In this document: piece by piece, positions 18,701-29,295 of the stretch
Layout: the number at the start of each line of letters is the position of its first letter
How positions within the stretch are numbered: the stretch's first letter is position 1
NCBI GenBank assembly: GCA_002179805.1
Contig: NAVB01000846.1
Coordinates: forward strand, 1-31,804
Origin: Acanthamoeba lenticulata
Taxonomy: Eukaryota; Discosea; Longamoebia; Acanthamoebidae
DNA length: 31,804 nt
Direction: 5' to 3'
Notes under the pieces: generated by a model
Database searches by the model: none
What the model was told of the DNA's origin: nothing
What the model saw: only the letters and a program-made list of their open reading frames with translations
Made by a program: the position numbers and the translations under genes

Positions 18701-19783
18701 CCCTCACGAACAACAAACCACTGCGCACAAGGCGCATCAGCAACTCATCACAAGCCGAAGAAGATGATTATGATGATGATGATGAAGAGGACAAGCGGCG
18801 CGAGCATCATGAGGACGGTGATAGTACCCGATGGGCGCGCCGAACGCGGCGGACACACCAGCGGCCGCGCCACCGGTGATGAAGTCACGCCGGTCTTGCG
18901 TGTTGCGGAAGCGCGTGAGGAACGACGGGTTCCAGTTGAGCGTGCGCGACCGGCCCTGCGTGAGGTTGCCGCCCACCATGGCGCCCATGTGGATCATCGG
19001 CCCCTCGGGTCCTGTCGTCCCAGGCCCAGCCCAATGCGCAATGAGCTTAGTGAGGCGCGAGCTTGTGGAGGCTCAAGCAGGGGCGAGCGCACCGACAGGG
19101 AGGCCAGAAGCGATGGCAAGCACGCAGGAGATAAACTTGACGATAAGCGTGCGCACGTTGAAGATCTTGGGCAAGTTGACGCCGTTGAGGTAGCCCATGA
19201 CGTCGGGGATGCCGGAGCCGCCGGCCGGCGGCTGCCAGTAGACGACGAGGGCGCTGGCGCAGAGAACGGTGATGAGGCTGTAGCCGACAAAGGCCAGCCA
19301 GCCCAGCGGGTAGGCCACGGCCCGGTTGAGCTCGTCCTGGTGGTCGAGTAGGAGCTCGGTGACCTTAAAGTGGCCCTCGGCGATGAGCTCGGTGGTTTGC
19401 TTGAGGAGGAAGGCAACGAAGCCCACGGCAGCGCCGACCACGCAGAAGAGGAACCACTTGGAGAGGTCCTTGCGGATGTACCACCATTTGGACTTCTGCT
19501 GGAGGTATTTGCGGTAAATATGAGACTGAGGCACGTTGTAGTCGAGGCTCTCGTATTCGTTCATGCGCTCCTTCTCCGAGAAGGTGAAATGGTGAGCTGC
19601 ATGGCCCGGGCGCAGGTCCCGATCACCTTCTTCCGTCGGTCCAGGGCAAAATCGGTTACGCAAATTGGTGAGGAGACCGCGACCTCCTCCTGGCGAGCGG
19701 TCGCCCAACACATGTTCACTGCTTCCTCGCAGCCGTTCTTCCTCGAGAAGCGAGTCGCGGAAAAAATCGTCGTCCTCTGACAT
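15740..19783 (-). CDS. CLC-type chloride channel/transporter with CBS domains
   Basis: Thirteen exons, 985 residues: 19783-19093, 19011-18828, 18720-18585, 18495-18291, 18221-18064, 17981-17855, 17773-17423, 17306-17141, 17029-16654, 16567-16446, 16364-16262, 16152-15983, 15908-15740. The start is the ATG at 19783 (MSEDDDFF); the open frame continues upstream without another ATG. Core motifs: [13 protein letters not shown], then [15 protein letters not shown] with the gating glutamate, then [12 protein letters not shown] with a glutamate at the position that carries protons in CLC exchangers. It is therefore more likely a Cl-/H+ antiporter of an internal membrane than a plasma-membrane channel. 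Two cytosolic CBS halves (VMSTPIITF near 627; [19 protein letters not shown] near 933) are separated by a Ser-rich insert. The tail ends CPVFCCGGC, a possible palmitoylation cluster. Confidence 0.93.
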
Positions 19784-20260
19784 TGTGTGAGTGCGGGCAC
19801 CGCTGAGTTCCTCCAACTCTACGTCTGCTTGCTGTATGAGGCCCTCTGGCCGTAGAGAGCCCTTCTTAGGTTGGCGGAAGAATGACGTGATGGTGGCGAG
19901 ATTGACCTGCGGATGGAGCGCAGCCGATTTGAAACCTCTCTTGCCACAAGCACAGTGTGCGGCACACTCCCTCTATAAATCAAAGATGCGGTGGGCTGAT
20001 CTGATGACACAACGCGCGTGCGCATGCAGCACCGGTGATGGTGTTTTCGTCTGTTGGGCTTGCTGGCCCGCAGCAAAAGGAGGATGAAAATTCGAGGCAT
20101 GCGATCCGGAATTCGAACAATCATGTTTGCCAAAGAAAAAACCCTTTCGCTTCAGGCAGAGCAGGCCACGGACCTTCTTCTCCTTCTTGGGTGTGTCGGG
20201 CCTTGCTTGCAGCCTTCTAAGACGACAGGAAGGCGACGCCTTTTACACCGAGTGCGCACC
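19784..20260. promoter_or_regulatory. Divergent promoter region between CLC and LIM-RING genes
   Basis: 477 bp between two head-to-head genes. CTCTATAAAT at 19971-19980 is a TATA-like box on the plus strand about 280 bp before the LIM-RING ATG; its complement could also serve the CLC gene. No other motif is recognised. The plus frame is open through part of this region with earlier ATGs (from 20084), so the LIM-RING protein could start further upstream. Confidence 0.4.
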
Positions 20261-22625
20261 ATGCAGTGCTTCACTTGCCGCAAAGACATTCCGTTGGGCT
20301 CCAGCTGCTGGCCCATCCGCACCGGTGATTTGCCGCCAACGCGCCTGACCAGCCCCCCAACGGTCTGTGATGATTGCTTCAAGTGTTGCGTTTGTCGGGT
20401 GCACCTGACTCTAGACAAGTACAGCGTTGTCGGTAACGTGCTCTACTGCGCGGCACATGGCAACTCCTTAATACCATCAACTACCTCCTCCTCCACATCC
20501 TCTTCCCCTCCCTCTGTGTCGACCAGCCTTTTTTCCTTCTTCGCCTCGCCTACTTCTTCCTCTCCTCAATCGACCTCCAATTCCATCAGCGCCTTTTCAT
20601 CTGCATCTTCTTCCCCTTTCCTCCCCGTCTTCTCCTCGTCTTCCTCTCCTTCAGGGTCTTCATCTCCCTCCCGCACAAGCCCGCGCAATACTCGCCCACG
20701 CGAGACCTTTGGTGCAGCAACAGCCCCAACAATCAGCTGGAATCTGGGGTCACCCTCAACTTCTACATCCACCTCCACTTCATCTTCTTCTTCCTCCTCT
20801 TCTTCTTCTTCTTCTTCTCAAACCAACGTCTTCACAGTCCCGTCCTTTCCACCGCCCGCCGCGCCCAGCGGGCTCGCGGCCTCCGCCAGCGGCGCCCTTG
20901 CGGCGCCTCGCAGTCGGCCCCGCGCCACGACGCGAGAGGGCCGTGCTGCGGCTGCTGTTGCCTCTGCTGCCTCCACCATCCTACCCTCTGTCGTGTCGCC
21001 TGCCCTGGCCCCGAGCATCAGTGCCGGCAGCACCAACGGCAACACCAGCAACAACCCGTTCTCCTCGTCCCCGTTCGGCCGCTCACCAGCGGCCACGATG
21101 TCGTCCGTAGCCGGTGCGGCGGTGCACCGACTGCCCAACACCAGCCAACGCAATCACCGCCCACGGCACACCCGCGTCATGTCGGAGTCGGGCCAGCACG
21201 TAGCAGCCGCCGACTCGGCGACCGCGTCCTTTGCTCCTTCTTCCTCGACCTCATCATCGTCCGCGACTTCCTCCTCTTCGTCGTCATCGCCCTCCACGTC
21301 ATTATCGCTGTCCGCTCCGGTCCCGCCCTCGGCACCGCCTCGAGTGCCGTCGTTCACGTTCGTGTTGCCGTCGGGTCACGGCGCCATGGACGTGCTCGAC
21401 AGACCCGCGTCGCCGCGGTCGACGTGGCCAGCGCCTGGCATGCGCGTACGGCCTTCTGATGTGGTCGTTGGCGGCAGAGACCAGGCTCCACCTCCCCCCG
21501 CGCAGCCCACCCCGGCCACTGCGGTGGCCTCTGCGCTGGAGAACAACAACGGAGGCGGCGAGGCGCTTCTGATCGACAAGCGTATGCGGAGGCGGCCCAA
21601 GCGACCACCGCATGTGCGCTCCTCGGCTGAGCCCAAGCTTCCCTCTTCGCTCGCGGAGGAGCCCAGCAGCGGCGACATGGAGACGTACGTTGACGCGTTG
21701 ATGTTATGCCAGTTGATAACGGGTGGCTGACGCTGTGTTGTGTGCAGGCGGCTGAAACAGCTGACGACACAGCTGGAGCGAGTGCGGCTGGAGCGCCCGA
21801 CCGAGCCAGGTGGCGAGGGCGCCGGCGGGGCCGAGCTGCCCCTCAAGGCAATGAGCAAAGACGACGAGATTGCCCTGCTGCGAGCCCAACTGGCGACCGC
21901 CACTTGGCGGGCCGACCAAGCCGAAGCGCGTACCGAGCGGGCCGAGTCCCGCGTCGTGCGCGCGCAGGCCCACAACGAGATGATGCAGCAGGCGATCGAC
22001 AATGCGATCAAGGCCATGCACGAGATGGAGGGCACCGCGCGGGAGCTGGGCAAGCTCCAGCGCGAGGTGGCCGCCCTCCGCGAGGAGCGGGCCGACCTGG
22101 CGGCCTCGGTCGAGGAATATCGCGAATTGGCCGAGCGGCTGACCTTGCACGACCAGCAGCTGACCAAGGAGCTCGAACGCCTCAAGGGCAACGTCTCTCC
22201 CACGGATTGCTCCCTCGAGGAGCTCATCGTGCTCGAGCAGGCCCTCGAGGACGGTACTGCGCAGCCCTCGCTTGACCGGCAGCCCCGGGACTGGCCACTT
22301 ACGCGTGACCGTGTGGGGATGTGTGTGTGGGCAGGGAGGAGGAAGGTGAACGAAGTGCGGGTGGCCATGCAGGTCAGCGTCGAGGAGAAGAAGAAGAAGG
22401 AGTGCGTGCTCTGCTTCGACGAGCAGAAAGACACTGTCTTTGTGCCGTGTGGCCATCTGGCCTGCTGCCGCGCGTTCGTCGCTCCCTCCTCTCTTTCTCT
22501 TCCTCTCTCCTGGAGGTAAAGCGTCGTTGCTTATTCCCTGCACGTGCAGATGCAGCCAGCAGGTGAACAAGTGTCCCATCTGCCGCAAGGCCATCAACAC
22601 CACAATCTCCGTCTACGACTGTTGA
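20261..22625 (+). CDS. LIM-domain, coiled-coil, RING-finger protein (probable E3 ubiquitin ligase)
   Basis: Four exons, 714 residues: 20261-21684, 21748-22253, 22335-22473, 22550-22625. The chosen ATG (context CGCACCATGC) puts the LIM finger at the N terminus: CFTC, then CDDCFKCCVC, then YCAAH, with Cys replacing the usual first His. In-frame ATGs upstream could add up to ~69 residues. About 400 residues of Ser/Pro/Ala low complexity follow, then a coiled coil (about 475-640, heptad-rich with many Glu, Arg and Ala). The C-terminal RING is CVLCFDEQKDTVFVPCGH, then CCRACSQQ, then CPIC, of the MULAN/IAP-like C3HC4 style. That style predicts E2 binding and ubiquitin transfer. The target is unknown. 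The gene converges on the GST gene, 185 bp away. Confidence 0.85.
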
Positions 22626-22771
22626 CTGGTGCAGGAGAGTCCTCGCACCTGCCCACGGCCGTGGATCGACGCCTTTCGAGATGATGCCACCAATTCACCG
22701 CAACCAACCCCAAGCAGGTCCTGCCCCAAGAGCGCGTTCAGGAATGCAGCAGAAGAAGTGATCGTCAAGAC

Positions 22772-22777
22772 TTTATT
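22772..22777 (-). terminator. AATAAA poly(A) signal of the GST gene
   Basis: TTTATT on the plus strand, reading AATAAA on the minus strand, 34 nt after the GST stop codon. This is a normal distance for the 3' UTR of a compact gene. Confidence 0.6.
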
Positions 22778-22810
22778 CGTCCCACTGCACTCGATCTCTC
22801 TCTCTCTCGC

Positions 22811-23464
22811 TCAAGCCCTCTTGTAAACGTCACGGGCGAGGTAGGCCTTGATGCGGTCCCTCGCGGCCACGCTGTCAAACAGCTTCTTCACGGCCGGGAA
22901 GGCGTTGATGGCCTCGCTGCTGCCCTCCACGCGGGCGGTGGTGATCAACAGGGTCACGAACAGGTGCAGGTCGGCGTAGCTCAGCTTGGAGCCCACCAGA
23001 AAGCCGTTGTTGCCGTTGCGCTCCAGCAGCTTCTCCAAGTGGGTCAGGTGGGCGGGCAAGGTCTCCTTGACGAGCTTCTCCTTGGGCCCGGCCTGTTGGT
23101 CGGCGGGAAGCTCGAAGACGACCTTGGCGACAGCGTGCAAGGCGTCCAACACGCCCTCGTAGGCCTGGTCGATGAGGGCCTCCTCGTGCGCGTTGGTGCC
23201 GTTGTAGCCCAGCTTGCGGGCCAAGTAGCGCGCGATGGCCGCGCCCTGAACCAGCGTGAGGCCGGGCTCCTCGTAGAGCGGCACCTGCCCGAAAGGCAGC
23301 TTGTCCGCGGCAGTGAGCTGCTGCTTCACCTCGGGCCAAGTGGCGTACGTGAAAGGGACATAGTCATAGTCCACGCCGGCGTCCTCAAGCATCAGGCGGG
23401 GCACTTCAGCGCGGCCGCAAACGGAGAAGTAGGTCAGGGTGGGCTTGGTGACGGTGGTGGTCAT
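22811..23464 (-). CDS. Glutathione S-transferase, sigma-like
   Basis: A single exon of 217 residues, the usual length of cytosolic GSTs. The enzyme joins glutathione to electrophilic substrates in the cytosol. The N-terminal thioredoxin-like domain has the probable catalytic Tyr12 (LTYFSVCGRAEVPRL), the cis-Pro loop (FGQVPLYEEPG) and the glutathione-binding turn TLVQGAAIARYLARKLG, where Gly stands in place of the usual Ser of the QS pair. The all-helical C-terminal domain shows LSYADLHLFVTLL, the conserved N-capping region with its Asp. Sigma or alpha/mu/pi-like class cannot be separated with certainty by eye. It lacks introns, unlike nearly all its neighbours. Confidence 0.93.
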   Translation of the reverse strand: MTTTVTKPTLTYFSVCGRAEVPRLMLEDAGVDYDYVPFTYATWPEVKQQLTAADKLPFGQVPLYEEPGLTLVQGAAIARYLARKLGYNGTNAHEEALIDQAYEGVLDALHAVAKVVFELPADQQAGPKEKLVKETLPAHLTHLEKLLERNGNNGFLVGSKLSYADLHLFVTLLITTARVEGSSEAINAFPAVKKLFDSVAARDRIKAYLARDVYKRA

Positions 23465-24063
23465 TGTTCTTGTGGGTTGGTTTGTTGGTTTGGTTTGGAG
23501 CAGCCAGAAAGCTCGCTTTAGAGTTCTGGGAAGGACAAAGAAAAAGTGGCAACTCCGGTCGGAAACTCCCTCAAAGAAAATAGCACCCTGGTCTATTATT
23601 GGTTTCTATCATCTTGGTTGTGGTATCGACAGCTGTCTATGTTAGCTCGGCCTCACTTTTTGGCTTCCCTAACGCCACAGCCAACGTCTACCACGTTGCC
23701 TTCCTCGACGCGCGGCAAGGGCTTCATCCTCGCTAGCCACCGCCTCCACCTTTGCCCTGGCATCACTGGCGCCGAGCTTGTAAATTGCGGCCAACTCTGC
23801 GTGCTTGGCCTCACTCGCGTGGGCAACGCATGGTTTGGCCATATAAATAAATCACTTCCGGCTGCCAATGGTGTTGCCGTGAGCGGGCACCGAGGCCGTC
23901 GGAGAAACTGGGGTTCTGCCAGTGGCGGATTGACCGTTGCGGGTTTGAATTTTAAACTTCATGAATTAAGACCAAATGAACTGAGTTCAAACCAATCAAC
24001 ATATGGACAGCGCGAGTACTACTTACCTTGCCGCCAGTTGTTTCGTTTATCTCGCACAGACAC
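23465..24063. promoter_or_regulatory. 599-bp divergent intergenic region between GST and the secreted protein
   Basis: Should contain both promoters. TATAAATA at 23842-23849 is a TATA-like box on the plus strand, 215 bp before the secreted-protein ATG. On the minus strand, ACCAAT (CCAAT-like) lies near 23600, about 135 bp upstream of the GST ATG. Base composition is lower in GC around 23850-24010. I see no gene, although short open frames exist. Confidence 0.35.
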
Positions 24064-24855
24064 ATGGCCCGCTTCCACCTGCTCCTCGTTGCCACGTTCC
24101 TCCTCTTGAGCATCGCTCTTGTAAGCAGCAGCCGCGACTATTGCCTCGTCGAGCTCAACCCGTACTACGATAGTGCCTGCTCCGTCTTTCCGTCGGGCGG
24201 CTTGAGTCCCGAAGCGTGGGGGCTTTTCCGCCAGAACCTCGTCAAGTCCGGCGAGTGCTCCACGGTGGTGAGCGGCTACCTGGCGGTCCGAGCCGACTGC
24301 GACACCAACCAAGTGGAAGTCTTCACCGGGGAGCCCGGAGTGCCGTTGTTCTGCAACGAGACCTCGGGCCAGGTCATTGAACCCGAACAATGCGGCAACA
24401 TCTCCACGAGTCTCATCGCTAAGGTCCTCAATGTCACCTATCTCACCGTCGGCGTCTCGAGTGGTGTAAATGTTTGCCAGTTCACGGTGCGGGAGTACTA
24501 CAACAATGACACGTGCGGTGTTGGCAACATGTACTACATGCGCGTCTCGGTCATGACCAACTACGATGGAACCTGTGTGGACGTCTCCAACTCGAACACG
24601 GAGCAAAGCATCTTCTTCGACTGCACGAATCAGGTGCTGACCATCGACTACGCGACAGCCAAGTGCCGCAAAGACACGGCGACAGCCATCTCCTTCCCTG
24701 CCGGCCAGTGCGTGTACAACGCGACCCAGAACTTCTCGGCGTTCACCACCTTCATCGATGGCGGTGGGAACAGCGCCGGAGCGGGGTCACGACTGGCAAG
24801 CTGGGCGAACCTGCTTGGTGTGGGATCGTTGATGCGGTGGGCGGCGAGCGCTTGA
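24064..24855 (+). CDS. Secreted or surface Cys-rich glycoprotein, family not recognised
   Basis: A single exon of 263 residues from the ATG at 24064 (MARFHLLLV...); the frame continues upstream only with non-ATG codons. Residues 1 to ~24 form a strong signal peptide ending near VSSS. The mature part has about fourteen cysteines and several N-glycosylation sequons (NET, NIS, NVT, NDT, NAT, NFS), so it passes through the secretory pathway. The C terminus has a Gly/Ser/Ala stretch (DGGGNSAGAG) followed by a moderately hydrophobic tail (WANLLGVGSLMRW), which could be a GPI-attachment signal. The tail is short and carries an Arg, so this is uncertain. I do not recognise a domain. Such proteins are often expanded in amoebae, but I have no evidence on function. 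Confidence 0.8.
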   Translation: MARFHLLLVATFLLLSIALVSSSRDYCLVELNPYYDSACSVFPSGGLSPEAWGLFRQNLVKSGECSTVVSGYLAVRADCDTNQVEVFTGEPGVPLFCNETSGQVIEPEQCGNISTSLIAKVLNVTYLTVGVSSGVNVCQFTVREYYNNDTCGVGNMYYMRVSVMTNYDGTCVDVSNSNTEQSIFFDCTNQVLTIDYATAKCRKDTATAISFPAGQCVYNATQNFSAFTTFIDGGGNSAGAGSRLASWANLLGVGSLMRWAASA

Positions 24856-25006
24856 AGCAGGACACTGCCTCAACGAGACACGTGACGTGTGAAACAAACA
24901 AATTATATTCATGACAGAACAACAAAGACCCAAGGTTGGCCTTCATCACGTGATGAACCTTAGCTCGTTGCCTCCGTTCATTTGCCAATGATTTCTGTTT
25001 GGCTTT

Positions 25007-27188
25007 TTACGCACTGCCCAGCTGGCGAGCGTGGTCGCTTGCCTGGACGAGTTGAAGAAGGTGGTCCGGAGGTGGCTGGCGGTATCTGTCTTGCCAGCAC
25101 TGCGCGTAGCTCATGTCCCGCCATCGGTGCGAGAAGTCGAGCCCCGACTGCTTGAGGTGGTTGAGCCACTCGGCTGACAGTCGCGGCCCGGCGTTGATCT
25201 GCCGGTGCAGCAGCGTGCGGCCGTCGCCGTAGACCGCGTTGATGTCGGCCCCTTGGGCCAACAGCAGCGCGAGCAGCTCCTTCTCGTCCTTCTGGACGAC
25301 GTGGATCGGCCGGATGCCCGCCGTCGACACCACATCGACATTTGCGCCCAGCTCGAGCAGGACCTTCATCATGGCGCACTTGGTGCGCATCCGGCCATTG
25401 TGCGAGGGCTGCATCGCGACCAGCATCACCGGCTCGTCCCTGAACCTCGTCAAGTGAGCTGTTTGCTGCGTGGAAAAGTGGCCACAACCAGCGCCACGCA
25501 CCTGGCGGGCAGGCCTGTGAGCTTCAGGCCCTGGTTCACGAGCAGGCGAACGATGGGCGGCGTGGTGAGCACGGCCTGGGCCCAGAGGCCGGCGGATTGC
25601 TCCGGGTCCTGCAGCAGCTCCGTCCACCTCGCGGGCTGGCGCGCGAAGAGGTGTTGGAGCACGGCCAGCACACAAGCCTGACGGCCCTGCACCTTCCTCG
25701 CGTCGAGGTCCACCCAGGAGAGCACACTCTGGAGCAGCCGCACCCAGTTGCCGATCGCTTCAAGCGTGCCGTGCTCGAGGAGGAGCGCCACGAGGGGCGG
25801 CTTCAACAGCTCGCTTTGTGCGTCGGTCGGCTGCTTATGAAGACAGACCCAGAGCGCGTTGGCGCCCAACGTCTGTCCCAAGAGAGGCCCGACCTGTGCG
25901 CGTGTGAGCCAAAAAGAAGAGACAGTTTCACACAAGTTAAAGAGGTTCGCGATTACGTCGGTGGCCAATGGATCGGCTCCGTGCCGAAGCAGCAGCTTGA
26001 TCATCTCCGCGTTGACTTGAGCGTTCTGCACCACGGCCGGCAGCTGCAAGGCGGGGCCTCTGGGAGAGACGCCCAAGTCGAGCAGCCGCTCGGCCAGCGC
26101 CAAGTCCCCGTGGCAGACCGCCAGACTGAGGGCGGTGTGGCCGTGAGGATCCACCTGGTTGAGCAGCGCTTTGGGCGTCACCGGAAGCACAAAGTCCAGC
26201 GTGCGCCAGAGGCGGTTGCTGCAGGCCAAGTGCAGCACGCTCCATTCGCCGAGCGCGCTGTCTTGCCCGGCCAACAGCCGCTCACGGTCCCGCTCGTTGG
26301 ACTGCGTGTCGAGGATCCACCGCATGAGGCCCACGTTCTCGGCCTCGGCTGCGCGCACGCGGGATCGGAGCTCATCTCAGCGCATGTTCTGGGCACAGCA
26401 GAAGAGAGAAGGGGCCAATGTCACTCACCGGCGTGATAAAACAGCTGGAAGGTGTCCATGCCGACCTGCCGCAGCGCAGCGCCGAGGCTCGCGCCGTGGA
26501 TGACGATGCCGCCCGCCGCAGCCTGGAGCAGCCACATGAGGATCGTGAAGGACGTCGGCGAGGCGTTCTGCACGGCGAGCTTCACGGCCACGTCCGTCAC
26601 GGTCGTGCCCTTCTTCCTGAGCAGCATGGCCACCACGCGGTCGTTGACTGCGCGGGCGGCGACGATGAGCAGGAAGTTGTGGAGTGCGGGGTCGGTCGTG
26701 CTGCGAAGCGCTCTGTCCGTCACGACGTAGTGATGGTGCTGAACGGCAAACTCCAAGGCCTGCCTCACTTTCTTGAACTTTTGTGGGGGCGTCGCCGCGT
26801 CGGCCACTTCAAACAGGTGGCTGTACATGCGAGCCGCCCCCAAGCACAGCCCCTGCCAGTCCGCAGGTGCAGCGCTGGCGAAGCTGGTGCGTGGCCGGCC
26901 GTGATGCGTTTCGTGAACCTGTCGAGAGCGCTCGTCGTCAGTCCGACTCAATACATATGGCCTCATACGAGGAAAGAAGACGGCCGAGACCTTGCGCCAA
27001 AGCCACTGCGCGACAGGCGAGTGCCCCTGCACGAGGGCCCGCCAGGAGTGGCACACGGCAGTGCAGCGCACGAGCGAGTAGGGATCGAGCCACCGCCATA
27101 TGCGGACAATAATCTCATCCGGCAGAGACAGTCCCAGGGCGGTGTCTCTGTGGTCCTCTGACGTGCCCGCCACGACCGTCATGTCCAT
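25007..27188 (-). CDS. F-box and ankyrin-repeat protein
   Basis: Four exons, 667 residues: 27188-26429, 26375-25957, 25893-25502, 25439-25007. The start is the ATG at 27188 (MDMTVVAG), with a second ATG two codons later. The F-box spans about 20-55 (LPDEIIVRIWRWLDPYSLV, then CHSWRALV) and would recruit Skp1 of an SCF ubiquitin ligase. Ankyrin-type helices run along the rest, e.g. WSVLHLACSNRLW, HGHTALSLAVCHGD, IKLLLRHGADP, LLELGANVDVVS and LLLAQGADINAVYGDGRTLL. They would bind the substrate, which is unknown. The 63-nt segment 25956-25894 has good splice sites but stays open in frame, so an isoform with 21 extra residues is possible. Only 85 bp separate this start from the end of the upstream RING-H2 gene. 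Confidence 0.85.
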
Positions 27189-27273
27189 CTTTTCTTTCTC
27201 TCTTGTGTGTTGTGGCTCCAACAAAAAAAGAACCGAAATATAAAAAATGACAATAATTAAGTGAACAGCATGG

Positions 27274-28963
27274 TCAACTCCACGAGCTGGTGAGGTCAAA
27301 CTTGCAGACGGGACAGGACTTGTTCTTATTGAGCCACTCGTCGATGCACTCCTGGTGGTAGGTGTGCATGCAGGGCAGCGTGCGGAGGATCTCCCCGTCC
27401 TCGTACTCGACCAGGCAGATCGTGCACCTGCGTACATGGATCGCGATGGTGGTGGCGTGAGAAAAGAAAAGGAGAGCAACATGTTGGGAACAAAGCAAAC
27501 GCTCTGTGTTGTTGCACGCACGCCAGTGAGCCCTCGGTCTCTTCTTCTTCTTCTTCTTCTCGTCTCCGAACGCGAGAAGCGTCGAAAGCGTGCGTCGGCA
27601 GCTGATCGAGCTTGCCCACCGCAGACACCGTGACAGACCCGACCTTCTCCTCCAGCTCTCGCAGTTGCTGCCGACGTCCCCACCCACGGCCCCCGAAAGC
27701 CACAATCCGATCAGTCCCGGAGCTCATGATGTGCGCAGCATTTACCTCGTAGGAGAGTTGGTCGATGTCACCCACGACGCCTCCGTCCTGGTTCGTCTGG
27801 TGGACGTCGCGAAGGTGGTTCAGGAGGTGCGTGCCCTCGTGCACCCGGTACTGGTCTCCCTGCGCGTATGGCGGTGTCCATGCGTGAGTCATCACCGTCA
27901 CTGTCACCATCAGCGTGCATGGACATGGGCCGGGGCCAAGCGTCTTCAACATACAGAAAGCAGCGCGCAGAGCGGACACGCAAACTGCTGGGACGGCGCC
28001 GAGGCGTGGTAGCGGTTGGCGTGGTCGATGAACCGGTCGGCCGGCACGGGCGGCGCCGAGCAGCTCGAGTAGGGGCAGCGCACGGTGACCCTTGAGCTGG
28101 AGCTTCTGCTGCTGGCCGACTGCGCAAACGAGACGGGACGAGGCGGCGTAGAAGTCGGCGGGCTGTCACCGGGTGATGACGGGTGAACCTGCCGCAGGTG
28201 GCGCCGGAGGTCGGTGCCGTCGACGACAGAGTACGCCTCGCCCTATGATGCACGACGCGCTCATGCATCAATGGGTCGTAGGGCCTCCCGCCGCGCGCGA
28301 GGCAGAGCGGCCGTACGGAAGCGATCTCGCAGATGGGGCATGCGTAGCGGTGGTGCGGCGCCCCAGCGTGCTGGGTCTTGACGTGTTTCGTCATGTGCTC
28401 GATGGCAATGCCGTGGCCGCTGCCACACCCCGCATAGGGGCAGTTCACTGTGATGCCTGCACAAATGAAGTGGGCGTGGGCACTGTGTTGGAGGGCTTGA
28501 TGCAGCACAGAACAGAAGTGGGCAAAGAAGACTAACCAGAGAGAGTAGAATGCACCTCGTGCTCCTCAGCTGCCAGCATCTGAGCCAAGGCCGAGTCGGT
28601 CAGCGTCGGTGCTGAAGCGAGAGTGCTCGTGCTAGAGCTTTGCGCGGTGCCTTGAGCGAGGGTCTCCTCCTCGTCTTCCGCCAGCGATCGGGCAATAGCC
28701 GAGTCGGTCAGGGCCGAACGGCCGTTGGGCTCCTTCTCCTTCTCTTCTGTTGTGGCCAGAAATTGAGCAAAGGCGGAGTCGCTCAGCGCGTCGCCAGACC
28801 ATGTGGGTTTCGCGGCCACAGCAGGCGACGCATGAAGCACGGGGTCGCTCGCTGGCGAACCTAGCGTGGTGGTTTCGACTCGCAAAATCTGCAAGTCTTG
28901 GTGGTTGTGCTGTCCACCTTGGTGGTTGTGGTGCCCGCCGAGGAAACCAAATATCTTCTTCAT
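27274..28963 (-). CDS. RING-H2 E3 ubiquitin ligase with paired C2H2 zinc fingers and MIU-like repeats
   Basis: Six exons, 422 residues: 28963-28537, 28456-28317, 28242-27955, 27859-27746, 27667-27522, 27427-27274. The N-terminal 140 residues hold three copies of an S/T-D-S-A-x-A-x-x-L-A motif followed by acidic residues ([33 protein letters not shown]), resembling inverted ubiquitin-interacting motifs. Then come four zinc fingers in two pairs: CPYAGC..H..H with CPIC..HLRQVH, and CPYSSC..H..H with [23 protein letters not shown] linker and LPTHAF precede the RING-H2 (CTICL, then CMHTYHQEC, then CPVCK). The end resembles plant BIG BROTHER-type ligases. Its predicted role is ubiquitin chain recognition and transfer. 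Confidence 0.87.
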
Positions 28964-29295
28964 GTTGCCGGCCGCAACGCCTTGTCGGGTCCAAGCTCGA
29001 CAGGGTGTGCTAAAAAAGAAACAAGATATGAAAAAATGATAAATATGAAAAACACCTTTTTCGACGTCGACACCAGACAAGACGGCGACAATGAGAAACT
29101 ACGGAGAATAGACCGAACGGAGCAGGTCCAGCCGCTTGTGCTCTCTGCTTTGGAGTGGCCATCCTCGCATCAATCGCACGCCTCTGTTTCTGCTGTTTGG
29201 GCAACGGACGACTTGCAGAAACGCAGTGCGGAAAGAGAACGACGAAGCATTCAAGATTCGCAGATTTAATCGCGGACGGTTAACGATTTTGAGAA
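28964..29295. promoter_or_regulatory. 332-bp divergent promoter region between RING-H2 and Noc3 genes
   Basis: The two genes start back to back. An AT-rich patch at 29010-29060 (toward the RING-H2 gene) is the only compositional feature. No TATA box or other motif is clear. Confidence 0.35.
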
